Shown in pieces: positions 63,527-64,000 of a stretch of 64,000 nucleotides of DNA. Origin of the DNA: Desulfuromonas sp. AOP6 (GTDB taxonomy: Bacteria > Desulfobacterota > Desulfuromonadia > Desulfuromonadales > SZUA-540). Below the pieces are notes generated by a model. It was not told where the DNA came from. It did not search any database and saw only the letters and a program-made list of their open reading frames with translations. Position 1 is the stretch's first letter. Each line of letters opens with the position of its first letter. The stretch lies in contig NZ_AP022810.1 in assembly GCF_009731355.2 (NCBI RefSeq), forward strand, positions 2,012,001 through 2,076,000. Direction: 5' to 3'. The position numbers and the translations under genes were made by a program.

Positions 63527-63568
63527 AACTCAAAGGGCCCGCGGCATGATACGCGGGCCCTTTGAGTT
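63527..63568. terminator. bidirectional terminator between eno and the 63593 gene
   Basis: A perfect 17-bp inverted repeat (63527-63543 and 63552-63568; arms AACTCAAAGGGCCCGCG and its complement) with an 8-base loop. The arms carry AAA/TTT near their ends. It ends both eno on the plus strand and the small membrane protein gene on the minus strand. Confidence 0.85.
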
Positions 63569-63592
63569 CGACACTGATCGACAACTCTATTT

Positions 63593-63973
63593 TCAGGGGA
63601 CGAAGAGCCGGTAGGTGCTCCCTTCCTTCTCCCGCCTCAGCAGACCCTTTCGAGACATCTCAAGAAGAAGCCCCTGCATGGTCTTGCGATCCTGCTCGGG
63701 GAAATAGCCATAAAGCTCCGTTTGGAGCATCCCCTCCTGCCCGGCCAGGCAATTGAGAACCCTGGTATCCATGGAAAGATCTTCGGCGGGCTCGGTGCTG
63801 GGTGCCGCCGGTGCGGGCTCTGGCAGAACAGCCTGCTGACGATCCCCCTGGTCCGGTTCAGCAGCAGGCCGCGTCTCCTGGCGGATCTCCTGTTCGACCT
63901 CCTTGAGTTTCTTCACACCCAGATAACCCGCCGCGGCCGCAGCCGCCAGAAACACCATAAATCCCACCCCCAT
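63593..63973 (-). CDS. small single-pass membrane protein with C-terminal winged-helix-like domain, function unknown
   Basis: I do not recognise this gene. The 126-residue protein has one N-terminal membrane helix (about 3-19; MGVGFMVFLAAAAAAGYLG), a charged and Pro/Ala-rich linker (about 25-68), and a compact domain with MDTRVLNCLAGQEGMLQTEL and EMSRKGLLRREKEGSTYRLF, a pattern like a winged helix. The linker GC-bias is normal for the genome. It lies convergently behind eno, with the bidirectional terminator between. A regulatory or DNA-binding role on the membrane is possible but not shown. Confidence 0.65.
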   Translation of the reverse strand: MGVGFMVFLAAAAAAGYLGVKKLKEVEQEIRQETRPAAEPDQGDRQQAVLPEPAPAAPSTEPAEDLSMDTRVLNCLAGQEGMLQTELYGYFPEQDRKTMQGLLLEMSRKGLLRREKEGSTYRLFVP

Positions 63974-64000
63974 GAGCTCTCCTCCCTTCGGGACAACGTC

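Overview
The window looks like the chromosome of a Gram-negative deltaproteobacterium of the Desulfuromonadales type (Geobacter/Desulfuromonas/Pelobacter-like). This is inferred from gene content and order, with lysS, lolC, lolD, bamA, skp, lpxD, fabZ, lpxA, lpxB, msbA, waaA and lpxK in one run, and from the GC-rich base composition outside one AT-rich island. Almost everything makes, finishes or exports lipopolysaccharide (LPS). Most genes lie on the minus strand, so transcription runs from high to low coordinates. I saw no tRNA, rRNA, transposase or CRISPR array.

Right-hand housekeeping and envelope block (about 35.6-64 kb). eno is on the plus strand with a strong bidirectional terminator. 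On the minus strand follow phoH, an HD-domain pgpH-like gene, ybeY, a fused dgkA-PAP2 gene, a corC-like gene, lnt, prfB (with the programmed frameshift), lysS, lolC/lolD, bamA, skp, lpxD, fabZ, lpxA, lpxB, msbA, a DUF374 acyltransferase (LpxJ-like), waaA, lpxK, a Trm112-like small zinc protein, waaF, a GT4 glycosyltransferase and waaL. Together they make lipid A-Kdo, start the heptose core, flip the lipid and assemble outer-membrane proteins.

Core and heptose block (about 22.3-35.4 kb). There are two heptose sets: hldE1-gmhA1-gmhB, and hldE2-DHS-like gene-gmhA2. With them lie a Kdo kinase (kdkA), a GT9 heptosyltransferase, an LtaS-like membrane sulfatase-fold transferase, a GT4, a WaaE-like GT2 and a pyruvyltransferase-family gene. 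hldD, lpxC, lpxH/lpxI and the kds genes are not in the window.

O-antigen block (1-22 kb). It holds two Wzz chain-length regulators, two Wzx flippases, a complete dTDP-L-rhamnose set (rfbB, rfbD, rfbA, rfbC), glmS, a UDP-GlcNAc 4-epimerase (wbpP) and a UDP-HexNAc 6-dehydrogenase (tviB/wbpO), pointing to a GalNAcA- or GlcNAcA-containing glycan. An AT-rich island at about 1.75-6.5 kb carries a Wzy candidate, Wzx and two glycosyltransferases. A CapE/WbjB enzyme with a partial WbvR-like reductase indicates an L-QuiNAc/L-RhaNAc-type sugar.

The most unusual signal is a set of three small non-LPS genes (two GxxExxY-family genes, one frameshifted, and one S23/IVS four-helix-bundle gene). Each is wedged between LPS genes in operon orientation and enclosed by inverted repeats of short-period (7-9 nt) sequence. 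Similar gene-free hairpin elements occur at 13.1-13.35, 14.65 and 52.2 kb, and one heptad repeat is translated in frame inside rfbD. A second signal is a segmental duplication of wzz that left a piece of the glmS start beside the second copy.
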